Shown here: positions 1-11,410 of the stretch, piece by piece
How the letters are laid out: the number at the start of each line of letters is the position of its first letter
Position numbering within the stretch: position 1 is the stretch's first letter
Source: Cryoendolithus antarcticus
Taxonomy: Eukaryota > Ascomycota > Dothideomycetes > Cladosporiales > Cladosporiaceae
Direction: 5' to 3'
Length of the DNA: 64,000 nt
Assembly: GCA_002077065.1 (NCBI GenBank)
Contig: NAJO01000004.1
Span: 1 to 64,000, forward strand
Made by a program: the position numbers and the translations under genes
The notes under the pieces: model-generated
Database searches by the model: none
What the model saw: the letters and a program-made list of their open reading frames with translations, nothing else
Told to the model about the DNA's origin: nothing

Positions 1-907
1 AATTGACAGCAAGTGTTCAAATTATACGTCTGCCATTGCCTTGGCCGTGACATCTGCGGTCGTCTATAATAATTTCACGAGACGCGGACATCGACAAAGT
101 CTTCGCTAGCTGCCCAAAAAGTGGTGATTGCAGGACCGTGAAAGACGCGAGTGAGATACTGCTTGATCAGGTAACAGGGATGAATTGGATCTCTTTCACC
201 TATTGTATATTCACTGTCGAAGCGCGATGATACTGATTCTACGCTCCTGTACCTAGGCTGCAACTTCTCCATCTCGGTCTGTCTTCTATTCACAACGCTC
301 TACGAGCCCTACGCGGATGATGTGTACATGTACTATGCCGGGAGGACTTACTACCGTCGGAAGGGCTTTGAAATCGTGCCACAAAGCAGCGAGACGAAAA
401 GAGCGCGCCCATCACCCGAGTCCACAGTCTTACTCACATCGCCATCGTGTGCAACATCACCCTGATCAATAGCAGAGAGCTCCCGTTTCCTCGCCGGTTG
501 GACCTGCTATAATTTAGGAAGGAACGCGAGTGCAAACAGAGGTAGATTGCCCAGGGATTCAGCAGGAATGACTACGCTATGATATGTAAAACCGCGCTAG
601 TGTAAGCACTCTTGTTGTGGGTGAGAGTCCTCCTTGTGGTTCTAGCAGCGATGTGCAGTCGCAGTGCAGTATATATGAGCAATGTCGAGAGCATGAATGC
701 CTCGAGAGGTCCGCTCCTTCTGTTACTTGCGTGGCGGTCTTCGGATCCATGCGTGCCAAGACTCCAGCTGGCGCCGGATGCAGCCGCCGAACCCACCAAA
801 CTGTCGGTTCTGGCACGCTTTGTAGGTCCTGCAGATGGCCAGTAAGGTTCTCGAAAGTGTGGTCAAGCAAGCAACATGCTACATGGTGAATATCTGTCCG
901 TCCGCCA
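1..907. other. Intergenic / left edge, no gene seen
   Basis: Several short open frames overlap one another on both strands between about 570 and 960. None has a recognisable domain, a signal peptide or supporting splice sites. The stretch includes the 3' flank of the membrane-protein gene that ends at 908. I see nothing else in it. Confidence 0.5.
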
Positions 908-2251
908 CTAGCCAAAATGTGGTATATTCGTAGGCCAGGAGGGGGTGATGTATGCATCCCGTGTCAGGTATGCGAGTGAACGAAACATCTCGACGATGAT
1001 GACAAGCCTTGCTAGCACGTAGACAACTGTTGTGACGAGGAAGATCCAGCTTGCCAACTCTACCACGGGCTTCACCTCCACGTGGCGGCGGCGCGAGCGC
1101 TTGATCACATCCACAGGCTTCCGGATTGAGCCCACATTCATGATGACTTGACAAAGCCAACACATCATGTAAGCGAGCGCAGAGACAAGCGTAGCCACTC
1201 GCCAAACAATCCGCTCGGAAGCGGTCGGGAAGGTCGAGTTCCAAGCGGCAAGGTGGATCGCGCTGAAGACCGCGCTCGCACAAGCTAGAATGAACACCAA
1301 CAACGAGCCACCCAGGAGTTCGATCCCGAGCCATTCTTCCCACGCAGGATTAGTTCCAGTCGCAATCAGAAGCTCTTGAATTTCTTTGTGGTACTGTTTC
1401 CGGAGCACCGATGTCAGTTGTTCCGGGATATGATTATCGCGAAGCGCTATCGTGGTCACTGCCGTAACGCCTTGGGGCTTATGCCAGAAGAGTCCATATG
1501 TACAGAATGAGCACACGGTGAAAGCCAGAGTCGCCACTTCCAGAGGCGACACGGGCAGGTGCTCGATATATCGCGAGATGACTGCGACTACGAAGTAAAG
1601 GATCTGCGTCAAGACAATGGACTTCGTGAACATATCAGTCTTGCTTCGGGCTGCGACTTCGTCCGGGTTGAGTAGCTCGGGCAGCACCAGAGAAGGCGCA
1701 AGTTCTAGTAGGTGGGTGAAGCTCTCGGTCCAGAGCACTGCGACTTTTCGATCTGTCGCATCACTCCAGTACGAGACCCCGTACGCGCCCATGCCAATAA
1801 AAAAAGACTCGCTGATCGACCAGTGACGACCCTTATGCACCCTGTCGCCTAAATCTTGCAGACTTCGCTGTAATTTCCGCGCAGCGTCGTATTGCATGGC
1901 AGCAATCATCAGATAATATTCCGGCGCAAGAACGGCAATAACACACCACTTCATCTTTAAGTTAAAATTTATCGACCACCATTTGAAATCACCCTTCCAG
2001 CCCGGATCGCGACCATTGCGTTGGCGTGGCACGTCAAGGTGCAGTACGGAATATGTGCAAGCAACGATCGTCGCCAGACTGCTCCAGAGAATATTAAATG
2101 TGCTGCGCAGGTTCGGAGCAGCGACGATGAACGCAGATCTCTCGTCCAGTGGCTGTAAGGTACAGTTCGGCGAGAGCGTTGTCAAAGCTCGGGCTGAACC
2201 AGCGTAGCAAAGTAGCAGTGTCGCCGTGGCCAAATGCGATGCTATGGTCAT
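908..2251 (-). CDS. Fungal multipass membrane protein, uncharacterised
   Basis: This is a single-exon frame of 447 residues starting at an ATG at 2251. The N-terminus looks like a signal peptide (residues 1-22, hydrophobic TATLLLCYAGSARA). Hydrophobic segments of membrane-span length follow near residues 50-70, 100-118, 210-230, 235-255, 310-332, 350-372 and 395-415. A soluble loop near 120-190 holds several Trp and aromatic residues. I know this architecture from uncharacterised fungal integral membrane proteins but cannot name a family or substrate. The length, hydrophobic pattern and lack of stops support a real gene. Function is unknown; it probably sits in the plasma or an endomembrane. 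Confidence 0.75.
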   Translation of the reverse strand: MTIASHLATATLLLCYAGSARALTTLSPNCTLQPLDERSAFIVAAPNLRSTFNILWSSLATIVACTYSVLHLDVPRQRNGRDPGWKGDFKWWSINFNLKMKWCVIAVLAPEYYLMIAAMQYDAARKLQRSLQDLGDRVHKGRHWSISESFFIGMGAYGVSYWSDATDRKVAVLWTESFTHLLELAPSLVLPELLNPDEVAARSKTDMFTKSIVLTQILYFVVAVISRYIEHLPVSPLEVATLAFTVCSFCTYGLFWHKPQGVTAVTTIALRDNHIPEQLTSVLRKQYHKEIQELLIATGTNPAWEEWLGIELLGGSLLVFILACASAVFSAIHLAAWNSTFPTASERIVWRVATLVSALAYMMCWLCQVIMNVGSIRKPVDVIKRSRRRHVEVKPVVELASWIFLVTTVVYVLARLVIIVEMFRSLAYLTRDAYITPSWPTNIPHFG

Positions 2252-2940
2252 TTTGATCGCGTTCTAACATCCAGTCGGTCATGGATTCAGGTTGTGAAGG
2301 CGACATGTACTGCATGAGACGTGGTGTGTACGCATCTCTGCGAGAGAGCATTTCAAGTAGGAGATTCAGAAGGTGTGCAATCGGGCTGCCTCTCTCCATG
2401 GACTAATATCAGCGGCAGCCCTGAGGTAAACATAGCCTCCCTGTTTGTACTCGTCAACATGCTGCAAAGTTGCCTCGTTTTGGTGTGTGGTGGTGGCTGT
2501 GCGGATGCACGCCCATCACTCGCCGGCGCCCACTTGCACACATCACGGCGCAAATTCTACTCAACAGGGCCCCAATTTTCTGGCATAGGGCAGACAGTAC
2601 TGCTGCCTGGAGAACGGCCTCAGCCACTAAGTGATGTGTACTGCTGAGAGGAGGTGGTGAGCCATCGATGTCTACAAATCTGCCCACTTCCTAGTCATGC
2701 CCTGCATTCTCCTCGTACGGACCGGGGAAACATCTCTCCGGCTTCTTTGCAGTAGACAGGAGCCTCTCGACATACCTCGTCCTGGAACCCGAGCCTTCTC
2801 ATTGCGTGCGCCTGACCAGGAGGTAGCAAGTCGGAGAGATCTCCCCAATGTGATCAAGTGGAACTGATGGCCGGTACAAGGCTAGCGTAGACTACAGGGT
2901 GCTGGCGTGGGTACAGTTACGTGACTGACGATTGACATCG
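2252..2940. other. Intergenic, promoter side of the membrane protein
   Basis: About 690 bp lie between the start of the membrane-protein gene and the 3' end of VPS5. Only short overlapping frames are present. No RNA gene or repeat was recognised. Confidence 0.5.
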
Positions 2941-4926
2941 CTACACATCATGCTCCTCATCCTCTACCTGGTCCCCATGCCTGTCCTCCCCATCCTCATC
3001 CCCATCCTGGTGCTCCGAAGCGGCGTGCTCCTCGCCACCCAGCACCGTTGTCCCACTCAGACTTCCCTCACGCTCATGCTCCTCGCCATTCGCCGCACCC
3101 TCCGCGTCCTCGCCACCTTGCTCTCCAGCCTTCGCAGCGGCCGCAGTCACAGCATCAGCGTGAACGCCAGCGGGCATGAGTGGTGGCCCGTCCTCGTCGC
3201 TGTCGAGCTGTAGGAGGTAGGTTTCCCAGAGTTCGATGAGCTAGAGTCTTGTTAGAGAGCAATCCAATGCAGTGATGAACAGGAAGTCAAGAACGACGTA
3301 CCTCCTTCTGCGCCTCCACAGCCCCCTCCAAGAATGTCTCAACTCCAGACTTGAAATCCTCCACTTTCTCCCTCTCGAACCTCTCCAGCTCGCCGCGCAT
3401 GAGACGACCCATGTCCTCAAACAGCAGCCGGGATTGATGCACACGGCGCTCCGCATCCGCCACATCAGCATTCATCTGCTGAATGCGATCTTGTTGGCTT
3501 CTTCCAGCCCGCATAAGCTTGTCCTGACTCTTCTTGACCTCCTGCAACTTCGTCTCCGCACTATGCCAAGCATGGAAAGCCTTCTGTCGTTGATCGAAAG
3601 CCTTCTTGACGGAGGAGATGAGGCGGATGTATTCGTCTATGACTATACCCAAAGTCAAGATATCTTGCAAAGCTTGTCGGTGGTACAGTTCCTGCACTCT
3701 CGCTTGCAAATCTGCGAGCGCGTCGAGCGGGCCAGAGAGAGCGGGAGATAACTCGACGTTAGCGAGGCTGTGGAGGCTCACTGAGAGATCGCCGCACGCG
3801 TCGGCGAGGGCTTTGCGCTGCGCTATGACAGTATCGGTAGACTTCTGCAGGGCCTTGAGTTGGTTCTCCAACGCATCGAGGTAGACTCTGCGGTCGTGGA
3901 ACCAGTCGTCATGCTCGATGAATTTGCCACCAGAGCTACCCACGGAGATGCCGATACTGCTCATTATGCCCTTCGATTCACCAGCACCTAAGAGGGGATC
4001 CTTGCGGTCTTTGTGCTTGATGTCCACGTTGAAGGCCTCACTTTCGAGGAACGTCTTCAGGTCGCCGTCGTGTTGGAGAATTGGGTGTCCAGCAGTCTTG
4101 TTGACCTGCCGTTCCAGTGCCATCCGGCGAGACTCGATGAAGTTGGCATCGAAGCGGCCGACGGTCTGCTTCTCTGGAGGTGGCGGGACAACAACGCCCG
4201 GATTGTTCGTGTGTAATTGCTCGTACAGCCAGAGGAAGTCTCGATACCGCCGTGTGACTGTAAAGCTCGGGTTCATGTATGCTTTTGAGGTGGTCCTCGT
4301 GGTGACGGAGTAGACTGTATGGCTGTTCGCGGCGTTGCCTACGGTATGCGGATCCCCGACCACGATGTAGAACGTCGGCTTCGATGCCTGCTCGACCGGG
4401 ACCGATGGCTGTGGCTGCCGTGTCCTGCCGTCGAACTGTGGAGGCTGCACAGCAGGAGGAGCGCGCGAGCCATTTAGCGAGGATGTGCCGTCATCATCTG
4501 GAGCATGCCGTGCGCTTGCTGACGTGCCTGGCGGTCGTCTCGATCTCGATGCTATCTCTTTCACTGGTGGTGTTGGCGCAGCTTCGTACGTTGTTGCAGC
4601 AGGTTCAGGCGCTCCAAGTGGGCCGAGCGAGTCGTCCAGCGTCTCGAGGGTGGTGGACTGTGTGATCTTGCCATGCTTTCGAGGTCGGGATTTGGAGGGT
4701 GCGGACTTTGCTGGTCTTGCTGTTGGTGATGCTACAGGCGATTCGTCTGGTTGTGCGGGTGTATCTTGGGGTCCTGTACAATCCGTAAGCTCATACTATT
4801 CGGCTGCCTCGATGCCGGCAATGTCCTACGTGATGGGTGTTCGGGATCCTGGGCAGTCTTGGCTAGATTGCCGTTCGAATGAGAGCGTGAGGGCACATCG
4901 TCCCAAACCGAGGCCTCGTCGTCCAT
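2941..4926 (-). CDS. VPS5: Sorting nexin Vps5 (retromer, PX-BAR)
   Basis: Vps5 (SNX1/SNX2) pairs with Vps17 in the retromer, which recycles cargo from endosomes to the Golgi. The model has three exons: 4926-4830, 4773-3302 and 3240-2941, giving 622 residues. The introns are 56 nt (4774-4829) and 61 nt (3241-3301); both keep frame. The acidic N-terminus begins MDDEASVWDD. A segment RPRKHGKITQSTTLETLDD resembles the conserved Vps5 N-terminal region. A PX domain follows (VTRRYRDFLWLYEQL, PPPPEKQ, RR.ALERQVN). The C-terminal half is a long helical BAR/Vps5 region that runs across the last intron into LIELWETYLLQL. The C-terminal 80 residues are very acidic (many Glu, Asp, His). Start and splice choices rest on frame continuity and family resemblance. 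Confidence 0.93.
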
Positions 4927-5598
4927 GTTCCAGTGATAAGTGACGTGACTGGCATTACTCGTACTCGCGGCCATGTTCACTTTGGACTGCAGGGTAAAGT
5001 GGTAGTTCGGCGGGCGCTCCCACTAGCTCCCAGGTTGTTGTGTGTGCATGTACCTTGTAACTAAGCGTCGTCTCCTTCAACTTCACCGTCGTCCCGTCGC
5101 TATCGTCAAGTCGCCATCGCTTATCACGGCGATTGATCTCAGGCCAGCACCGCAGACTGGTCAGAGGCTGGCACGAAAGAATGCATGCAGCATGTCGCCG
5201 CCGAGCGGCACGTGCGCTAATCTCCGCCACCCACAGCACCGCCACGGCATAAGGCAGGCCTCCAGCTCCAGCTTTCAGCTTTCAGCGAACGGCCACTTTG
5301 CATCTACGATGGCGCAGCTGCACGAACCTGAGGCCTACCTCCCTTCAATAGTCAATTCAGAGCCAGTCAATCGACACAGCAGCGACCGTCCCGATCAAGG
5401 ACACCGCAGTGCAAGCATGAGTCACTCGCGATCCAATGGACGGGCGGGGCTGTGTTGAACCCGAGAATTGCTCTTGGGCCTCACATCTATTCCACGAGGT
5501 AATCAGTCTCTCTCAATGCGCTGTGCTCTCTTTCCTTCGTCGTTTCGATCTCCTCTTCCCTCCCTAGTGACCGTGGTAATTCACCGAGATAGACGCCC
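4927..5598. promoter_or_regulatory. Divergent promoter region VPS5 / F-box gene
   Basis: This 672 bp stretch separates two divergently transcribed genes and should hold both promoters. A pyrimidine-rich stretch (about 5519-5567, CT-rich on the + strand) lies just before the F-box gene start, as is common upstream of fungal starts. No coding sequence is supported. Confidence 0.5.
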
Positions 5599-6861
5599 AT
5601 GGCGAAGCCAGCCGCTCATTATAGGCGTGTCAATAGGCTGAGTGGACCAATTTCGAGTGCAGTAGGAATGGCAACGACCTCACCGGCGTCATCTCCATCT
5701 GCACGCGAACTGCCCACGCCTCGCCCGATCAAGTGGCGAGTAGCATTGGCTCACGACAAGCACAAGCACGACCTGGATTCCAGACGGCCACCGGCACGTC
5801 CAACACTCGCCGACCAATTCAACGAACTCCCTGGCGAGCTCCGCGAGCATATCTTTGCCTTACTCCTCGTCCAACCATCGCAATGGGACATGCCCCACAA
5901 CCCCGACTGTCCTCTCCTCCTCCCCAGGAATGCAATCTACAACCACCTCGAGCCGGAAAAGTACCTCGAGCCCGAGACAACCTGCGCCAAATGCGACAGC
6001 CACTACCGCAACTGGCGCTCTCATCAGCCAATCTGGCGAAACCCATGGCGCAGCACCTGGGCTCCCCCTCAGCAGAACCCCTACATCTGCACAATCTGCT
6101 ACGACGAGTCCTTCCGCCCAGACAAGCCGCCCAAACCTATCATACCCTGCCTCTGCGCCCGCCGCCAGAACCTCCAAACCCTCCTAGTCTGCCGCAAATG
6201 GCACGCCGAAGCCTCCCAAGTCTTCTACACCCGCAACACCTTCTGCTTCGCCTGCCCCAAGACCTTCGCAGCCTACATGGCTTTCCTCCCTGCTGCCCGG
6301 AAAGCGCAAATACGACGCGTAAGTCTGATGGCCTATATCGAGCGATCGAACGTCGCGACGGCCGATAGGATAGATTTCTACCCTTTCACCTACGCCAAAA
6401 TCTTCAAGCACCTGCGCAACCTGCCGAATCTCGCCTTTCTGGAACTAGACTCCCTGTTCCTGACCTCGAACTACTCGCTGCAGCCTCTGCGACGTCTAGG
6501 TCTACGCCAGCTACGGCAATGCCGTTTCGTGCAACGCCTCCCTGATATCTGCATCCCGCGCCCTGACACCTTCTTCTTCCCTGCGCTGGCCCGCCGAGCG
6601 CTGGTCAAACGTTTCCTAGCCGCTGAAGTAGCGGCTGAGATCAAAGGTCAACATGGAACTTGGTCTCGAGGAGGGAAGAAATCCGTGGAGATGTACATTG
6701 ACTGGGAGAATGAGGATCGAGGTTGGCATGATACGGCGCCAGAGGGTTGTCTTGAATTGGCGGACGGGAAGGCTTGGTGGCAGGGTGAGATGGGGGACGG
6801 GATGTTCGTGCTCACTGATACCGAGCAAGCAGAGCGAAGGCGCAGGGAGCGAAGCTTGTGA
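5599..6861 (+). CDS. F-box-like / DUF7730-type fungal protein
   Basis: This is a single-exon frame of 420 residues. After a low-complexity N-terminus, residues near 72-90 read FNELPGELREHIFALLL, which resembles the first helices of an F-box. Further on, LLVCRKWHAEASQVFYTRNTF is the typical continuation in the large fungal family annotated as F-box-like or DUF7730. Between them lie two Cys pairs (CAKC and CTIC) plus a CLC motif, which could bind a metal. F-box proteins usually recruit targets to SCF ubiquitin ligases, but for this family the substrate and even SCF binding are unproven. The C-terminus is highly charged (ERRRRERSL). Confidence 0.8.
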   Translation: MAKPAAHYRRVNRLSGPISSAVGMATTSPASSPSARELPTPRPIKWRVALAHDKHKHDLDSRRPPARPTLADQFNELPGELREHIFALLLVQPSQWDMPHNPDCPLLLPRNAIYNHLEPEKYLEPETTCAKCDSHYRNWRSHQPIWRNPWRSTWAPPQQNPYICTICYDESFRPDKPPKPIIPCLCARRQNLQTLLVCRKWHAEASQVFYTRNTFCFACPKTFAAYMAFLPAARKAQIRRVSLMAYIERSNVATADRIDFYPFTYAKIFKHLRNLPNLAFLELDSLFLTSNYSLQPLRRLGLRQLRQCRFVQRLPDICIPRPDTFFFPALARRALVKRFLAAEVAAEIKGQHGTWSRGGKKSVEMYIDWENEDRGWHDTAPEGCLELADGKAWWQGEMGDGMFVLTDTEQAERRRRERSL

Positions 6862-7236
6862 GAATCGGGCCAGACGGTGGGCGATGCACAAGGTACGGAT
6901 GAGATGTAGTATGCATTGGCTGCTTGTACGCAAGTGCAAAGCTAAGCTACAATCGCCACCCCATGATACTCCGCAAGATCCTCCGCACTTTCATGCACCG
7001 TCCGCCAGTCGAAAGGAGCAGTTCCCAGCACGTCCGCAGCTTGACGCACGAAGCGCCATGGACTGCTTGCAAGCTTTCCCATTCACAGCTTCGCCCATAT
7101 ATGACACCAACTGAAGCCCTCCTCATGCATCATAAGTCCACCGCCTTGTATGCGTCTATCTCCATGCTCTGTACTCGCTCGCTGAACTCCGTCCATGCAT
7201 CAAATGAGCGCTCACTGCTTACCGCAACCGGGCTTC
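6862..7236. other. Convergent intergenic region
   Basis: This 375 bp stretch lies between the 3' ends of the F-box-like gene (+) and the Q/P-rich gene (-). It presumably holds both 3' UTRs. I see no gene. Confidence 0.5.
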
Positions 7237-9774
7237 TCACTCATCGAGCACCACCGCCCCAGGATGCGGGTAACTCGTAGTCGCCGAAGAAGGCTTCTCT
7301 CTCTCTTTCTGTGAAGCCAGAGCACCGGCAGTCGGTCTGCGCTTACGCTTCGATCGTCCAGAAGACTCAATGATGGGAGCAGCGGTCTGCGTATCCGGAG
7401 CCGCGGCGCCGGCGACAGCACTTGGCGAGCTGCGAGCAGCGGACTTATTGACGGCTGTGAAGCCAGCGCTTGCTCCAGTGTCAGTGCCAGCATCGACGGA
7501 TTTGCGCTTGTCGGCCACCTTGTTGACAGGTGTGAAGCCATTGCCTGGCTGCGGCGTCTTCACGACACTGCTCGGTGCAGCCGGATGCGCATGGCTATCG
7601 CTCCCCGCACTGCTCCCACGGGGTACAGAAGGCGAAGCAACTCGTCCGACTATGCCATGGATATGCGCTCCAGAAACCGGCTGCACAGCAGGAGGCGCAG
7701 ACATCATCGGACCGCGATTCGGGATCGTGCTCTGGCCTTGCGGAGCGGGGAAGGCACCTTGACCGAACGCTTCGTAGGCTGCTGGGTTCTGGTGGTCAAA
7801 GCTGAATTGGAGGGATTGGCCGGAGAAGGGGAGGCGGGCGCCTGGAAAGGAGTGTGTTAGTGAGGGGTCAAGGAGGGAAATGGTGTTTGAGAGACTTACC
7901 TGTGTTCTTGCCATTCGACGAGGGGCGGATGGCAACGTTGTTGGCGCGCGCGGAGGAGGGGTGCGGGTGGTTTGCCTGGCGAGGTGGATTAGTATCCGAG
8001 GGCGTGGCCTGAGATGGCACGGTGCGAGGAGCTCGCTGCTGTTGCTGGTGCTGGTGTTGCTGCTGCTGCTGCTGCTGCAATGATGGTCCGTTCCGAGGGT
8101 GAGGAGCGCCAGGAGGAGGTTGCTGCATTGGCGGACCATGTCCAGGGAATCCAGTGTGTCCAGGAAACCCATTGGGCATCTGAGGCATGCCCATCGGATG
8201 CTGCTGCATCGCCTGTTGATGAGCTGCGTGTTGCGCATACATCCCATTTTGCTGTGCAAGTATGTAGTGCCGGTGACGTTGCAGACGAGCTTCATGCGCC
8301 TCAATCTGCGCAGCATACGACATGGGCCTCCACTCGGGATCGCGATTGCTTTCTTGGTTGATCATGGCGTGAATCTGCATGTACAGGCGGCGTAGGGCGT
8401 CCGATAGATCCTGCGGGAGTAGTGCATTCACCTGAATGCAGCTTGATTCAATGACTTTGCGCATGGCCTTGATGGCGCGCTCTTCTGGAGTCCCGGCTAA
8501 GCTGTATTCGATTGGTCCGGTTGGTATGGGGATCTCGCCGCGATGGATGCGATGACAAAGGTTCTGCCACTGAGTTTGCTGCGCCCATGACTTCAGAGCA
8601 TTCATGATGAATTGGATGCCGTGGGTGAGAAACTCGTCTTGCTCGCCAGGCTGCCGGAGGCGGTCGTCGACTTCTTCACTCTTTGGAGGCTTCTCGTCCT
8701 CGCTGGCACTGTCGTCATCAAGGAAAGCCAGTAGCTTATCGGCCGGTGCTGTCATGGTAGCAGGCGCATCTATTGGCTCGTCAATACAGAATCATGATCA
8801 AGATCCTCGAACTCCTTACCAGGTCTCATCGCTGGCCCACTGTGACCAAAATCAGCAAGCGCGTCAGATAGCTCCTTGAGACTCATCGCCATTTCTTTGG
8901 CGCCCGCTTGGTACCTCACGTCGATTGCCTCAATCTCTGGCATGGTCGGTCCCGGGATCGGTGGAGGAGGAGGCTGCTGAGGGATCATATGCATGCTTGC
9001 CTGGGCGGGCATATGGTGGTATGGTCCTGGTGGTTTATTCGAATTGCGAGGTAATGTCACTCTAGGATTCAGATGACCCGGTGGAAAGCCCAAATGAGGA
9101 GGGTGTGGCCCTTGCGTTGCCATTCTCTGCTGCGGATGCTGCATTTGCTGCCTTTGATGGGGATGCGTGAAATCGGGACCATGCTGAAGCGATCCTGGCT
9201 GCATCGGACCAGATTGAGGACCATGCTTCTTCGCTCCGCCTTTGACCTGCTTCTGGCCAGGCCGTGCCGTCGTAGCGACTGGAGCAGGTGGCTCCTGCTG
9301 TTCGGCTCCAGCTCCTGTGGGCTCGTCATCCCCGTCCGCGATGTAGAAGGACATGAAATCGCCGTAATCATCACGTGAGGTCTTTGCTTCAGGTGCCGGG
9401 GTGAATTCAGAGGCCACGGAAACTGACCTAGAGTCGAGCGAGGACAGACCAGATGACTCTGCCGGAGAAGGAGCTTTCGTCTTCCTGGACGTCTTGATCG
9501 CGACTTCATCGCTGCCGTCGTCACTGAGCGGACCCGGCTCGGAGTACTTTCCAGGCTTGATCAATTTCCGTTTTGGACGTGAGACGGCAATTGTATCGCT
9601 ATCATCGGAGGGTGCTCGAGGAGCCGGTGGCCGGACGGTCAATTTGAATTTCTTCTTCGGTGGCTGGCCAAGCGCTTTGCCCTCATCGATGGCCTTGTCG
9701 AGAGAGATAGCAGGCGACGGAGAAGGAGATGTGGCAGCCTTCGAGCCTTTGCGCGTCCCAACAGTGGGTCCCAT
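7237..9774 (-). CDS. Q/P-rich low-complexity protein, probably nuclear
   Basis: Three exons (9774-8820, 8769-7900, 7841-7237) join in frame to 809 residues. The introns are 50 nt (8770-8819) and 58 nt (7842-7899); both are phase 1. The first third is basic and Ser/Pro-rich with PKKKFKLTVRPP and KRKLIKPGKYSEPG segments that look like nuclear localisation signals. A Pro/Gln/His-rich stretch follows. The most ordered part (about residues 325-440) is predicted helical (IQFIMNALKSWAQQTQWQNL, LSDALRRLYMQIHAMIN). Next come a poly-Gln tract and a basic C-terminus (GRSKRKRRPTAG). The composition suggests a chromatin or transcription factor, but I recognise no named family. The start at 9774 is the first ATG of the plausible N-terminus; in-frame sequence continues upstream, so it is uncertain. 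Confidence 0.72.
8036..8082. repeat. CAG/CTG trinucleotide tract encoding poly-Gln
   Basis: The + strand shows interrupted GCTG/TGC repeats, with an uninterrupted core of CTG/TGC units near 8057-8079. On the coding (-) strand this encodes eight or nine glutamines followed by a His/Gln mix inside the Q/P-rich protein. Such tracts vary in length by replication slippage. Confidence 0.85.
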
Positions 9775-10433
9775 GGCCCGTTCGGTAGCATCAACGTATC
9801 TTCTACGTTTGATGCTTGATATCTTCTTGCTACAATGAAATACTGTGACGCGAGTGGTGACTACTGCCATCGGAAGGGAAGGCAAAGCTTTCGTGTGAGG
9901 TCCAAGTGTACTGCGGCGGCCCGCGCGGACCCACAGACCTTGAGTCACGTGGTCTGACCTTTCGTCGTCGATTCGAGCAAGTGAAGTGTTCACGGTGGAC
10001 GAGAGCAGATGTTGACTGTTGTCGATCTACGTATGGGGACATAGTGAGAGGATTATACATGGTCTACCTACAGAAGCTACAGTCACGGTCGGCCAGGCAG
10101 AGGTAGGCAAGAGTCGTGCCTGTGGCAGGTGCGCGTCTCGTTGCGCGGGACCTCCCGTTCGAGAAGTCTCAGCCATGGTCAATATGGAGGTGGTTTCACG
10201 CCCCGTGGCCCCTCGAGAAGTTCTCGAAGTTGACTTGTTAAGAATTCTGTGGAGATCCATCAAAGTGTTGGCCGTCGTGAAGATCACGCGTTTCGTCGTA
10301 ATTTGATACGAAATCGAGGTTCATCGGGAAACCACGCTAGTGGCCCTGTCACGTGAAAGCTCAGATTCAGTGTACGTTGCCGAACAGCTTCACATACACC
10401 ATTGGCTGTATAACATCTTCTTCTTACAACACG
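9775..10433. promoter_or_regulatory. Divergent promoter region Q/P-rich gene / SWP1
   Basis: This 659 bp stretch separates two divergent genes. In-frame sequence of the Q/P-rich gene continues upstream of 9774 to about 9990, so part may be 5' UTR or extra N-terminus. No separate gene is supported. Confidence 0.45.
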
Positions 10434-11410
10434 ATGAGGGTCATACGTACATTGGGAGTACCAATACTCGCTGCGGCGAGCGCGGTGCAAGCAGCAAGCA
10501 AATGGGGATTTGAAGATGCCACTCTTACCGTTCAGGGTAAAGGTACTGGCGTTGGCGGAGGTGTCAAAGAGCAGTACGTCGATCAAGTTCTACATGCAGC
10601 AACGAAGAGACTAACGAAGGATCAGACTGTCACCAACCTCGCCACTCACATCCTATGCGGTCACCCTCACCTCCGCCGACACCCTCAAGATCATCCTCAC
10701 GACCATCGACGGAAAGACGGGCAAAAAGCCACACCAGGCGTTTCTCACACTGCGCGAGCCGGCCACTGGACTTGAGGAATCGTTCCCATTCAGCATCAAG
10801 GACAATGGCAAGGGCAAGGTCGAAGTGGTACGCAGCCATGAAGGAGTGACGTTGCAACAAAGGACTGACATGGTGGACTCAGACACAAAAGGACCTTCCA
10901 CATCAACTTCTTACATCCTCTAAGCCATTGAAGGCATCGCTGGTGCTAGCGTCATTCGGCGCAAGTACGCCTTATGAAAGCCACGTCTTCGACCTCGCCG
11001 TCGCCCAGGACACTTCCGCGCCCGCCGCAGTTCCGTCTGCCCCCGAACGATACGTGAGTAAGCCCGAAATCAACCACATCTTCAACGCCGAGCCCAAATC
11101 CCCGCCCAAGATCATCTCGCTGTTCTTCTTGCTCGCAGTACTCTTTACGCTGCCAGCTCTGTTCGGCCTGTGGGTTGGACTAGGAGCAAACTTCGACCAC
11201 GCTGGCAAGGCTTTCTCTGAGAGTCCAGTGTCGCACAGCCTCTTCCTCGGAAGTGTGCTGTCGATGGAAGGCGTTTTCTTCCTGTACTACTGGAGCTGGA
11301 ACCTGTTCCAGACGCTGCCCGTTGCTTTAGTGATCGGGCCGGTGGCTTTTGTCAGTGGCAGCCGGGCTTTGACGGAAGTGCAAGAACGACGATTGGCTGG
11401 CGAGCGATGA
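10434..11410 (+). CDS. SWP1: Oligosaccharyltransferase subunit Swp1 (ribophorin II)
   Basis: Swp1/ribophorin II is a membrane subunit of the ER oligosaccharyltransferase that N-glycosylates nascent proteins. Three exons (10434-10573, 10626-10827, 10883-11410) join to 289 residues. The introns are 52 nt and 55 nt, the first with a clean CTAAC branch site. The N-terminus is a signal peptide (IRTLGVPILAAASAVQAASK). A short lumenal beta-rich domain follows (YAVTLTSADTLKIILTT, HQAFLTLREPATGLEESF). The C-terminal third carries the conserved membrane region, beginning KPEINHIFNAEPKSPPK and holding three hydrophobic spans (IISLFFLLAVLFTLPALF, SLFLGSVLSMEGVFFLYY, LPVALVIGPVAFVSG). The short lumenal part is like other fungal Swp1 proteins and smaller than mammalian RPN2. 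Confidence 0.93.

Noticed and set aside
5733..6368. 211-codon frame overlapping the F-box-like gene in another + frame
   Set aside because: Pro/Arg/Ser-rich shadow; the 420-residue frame has the family motifs.
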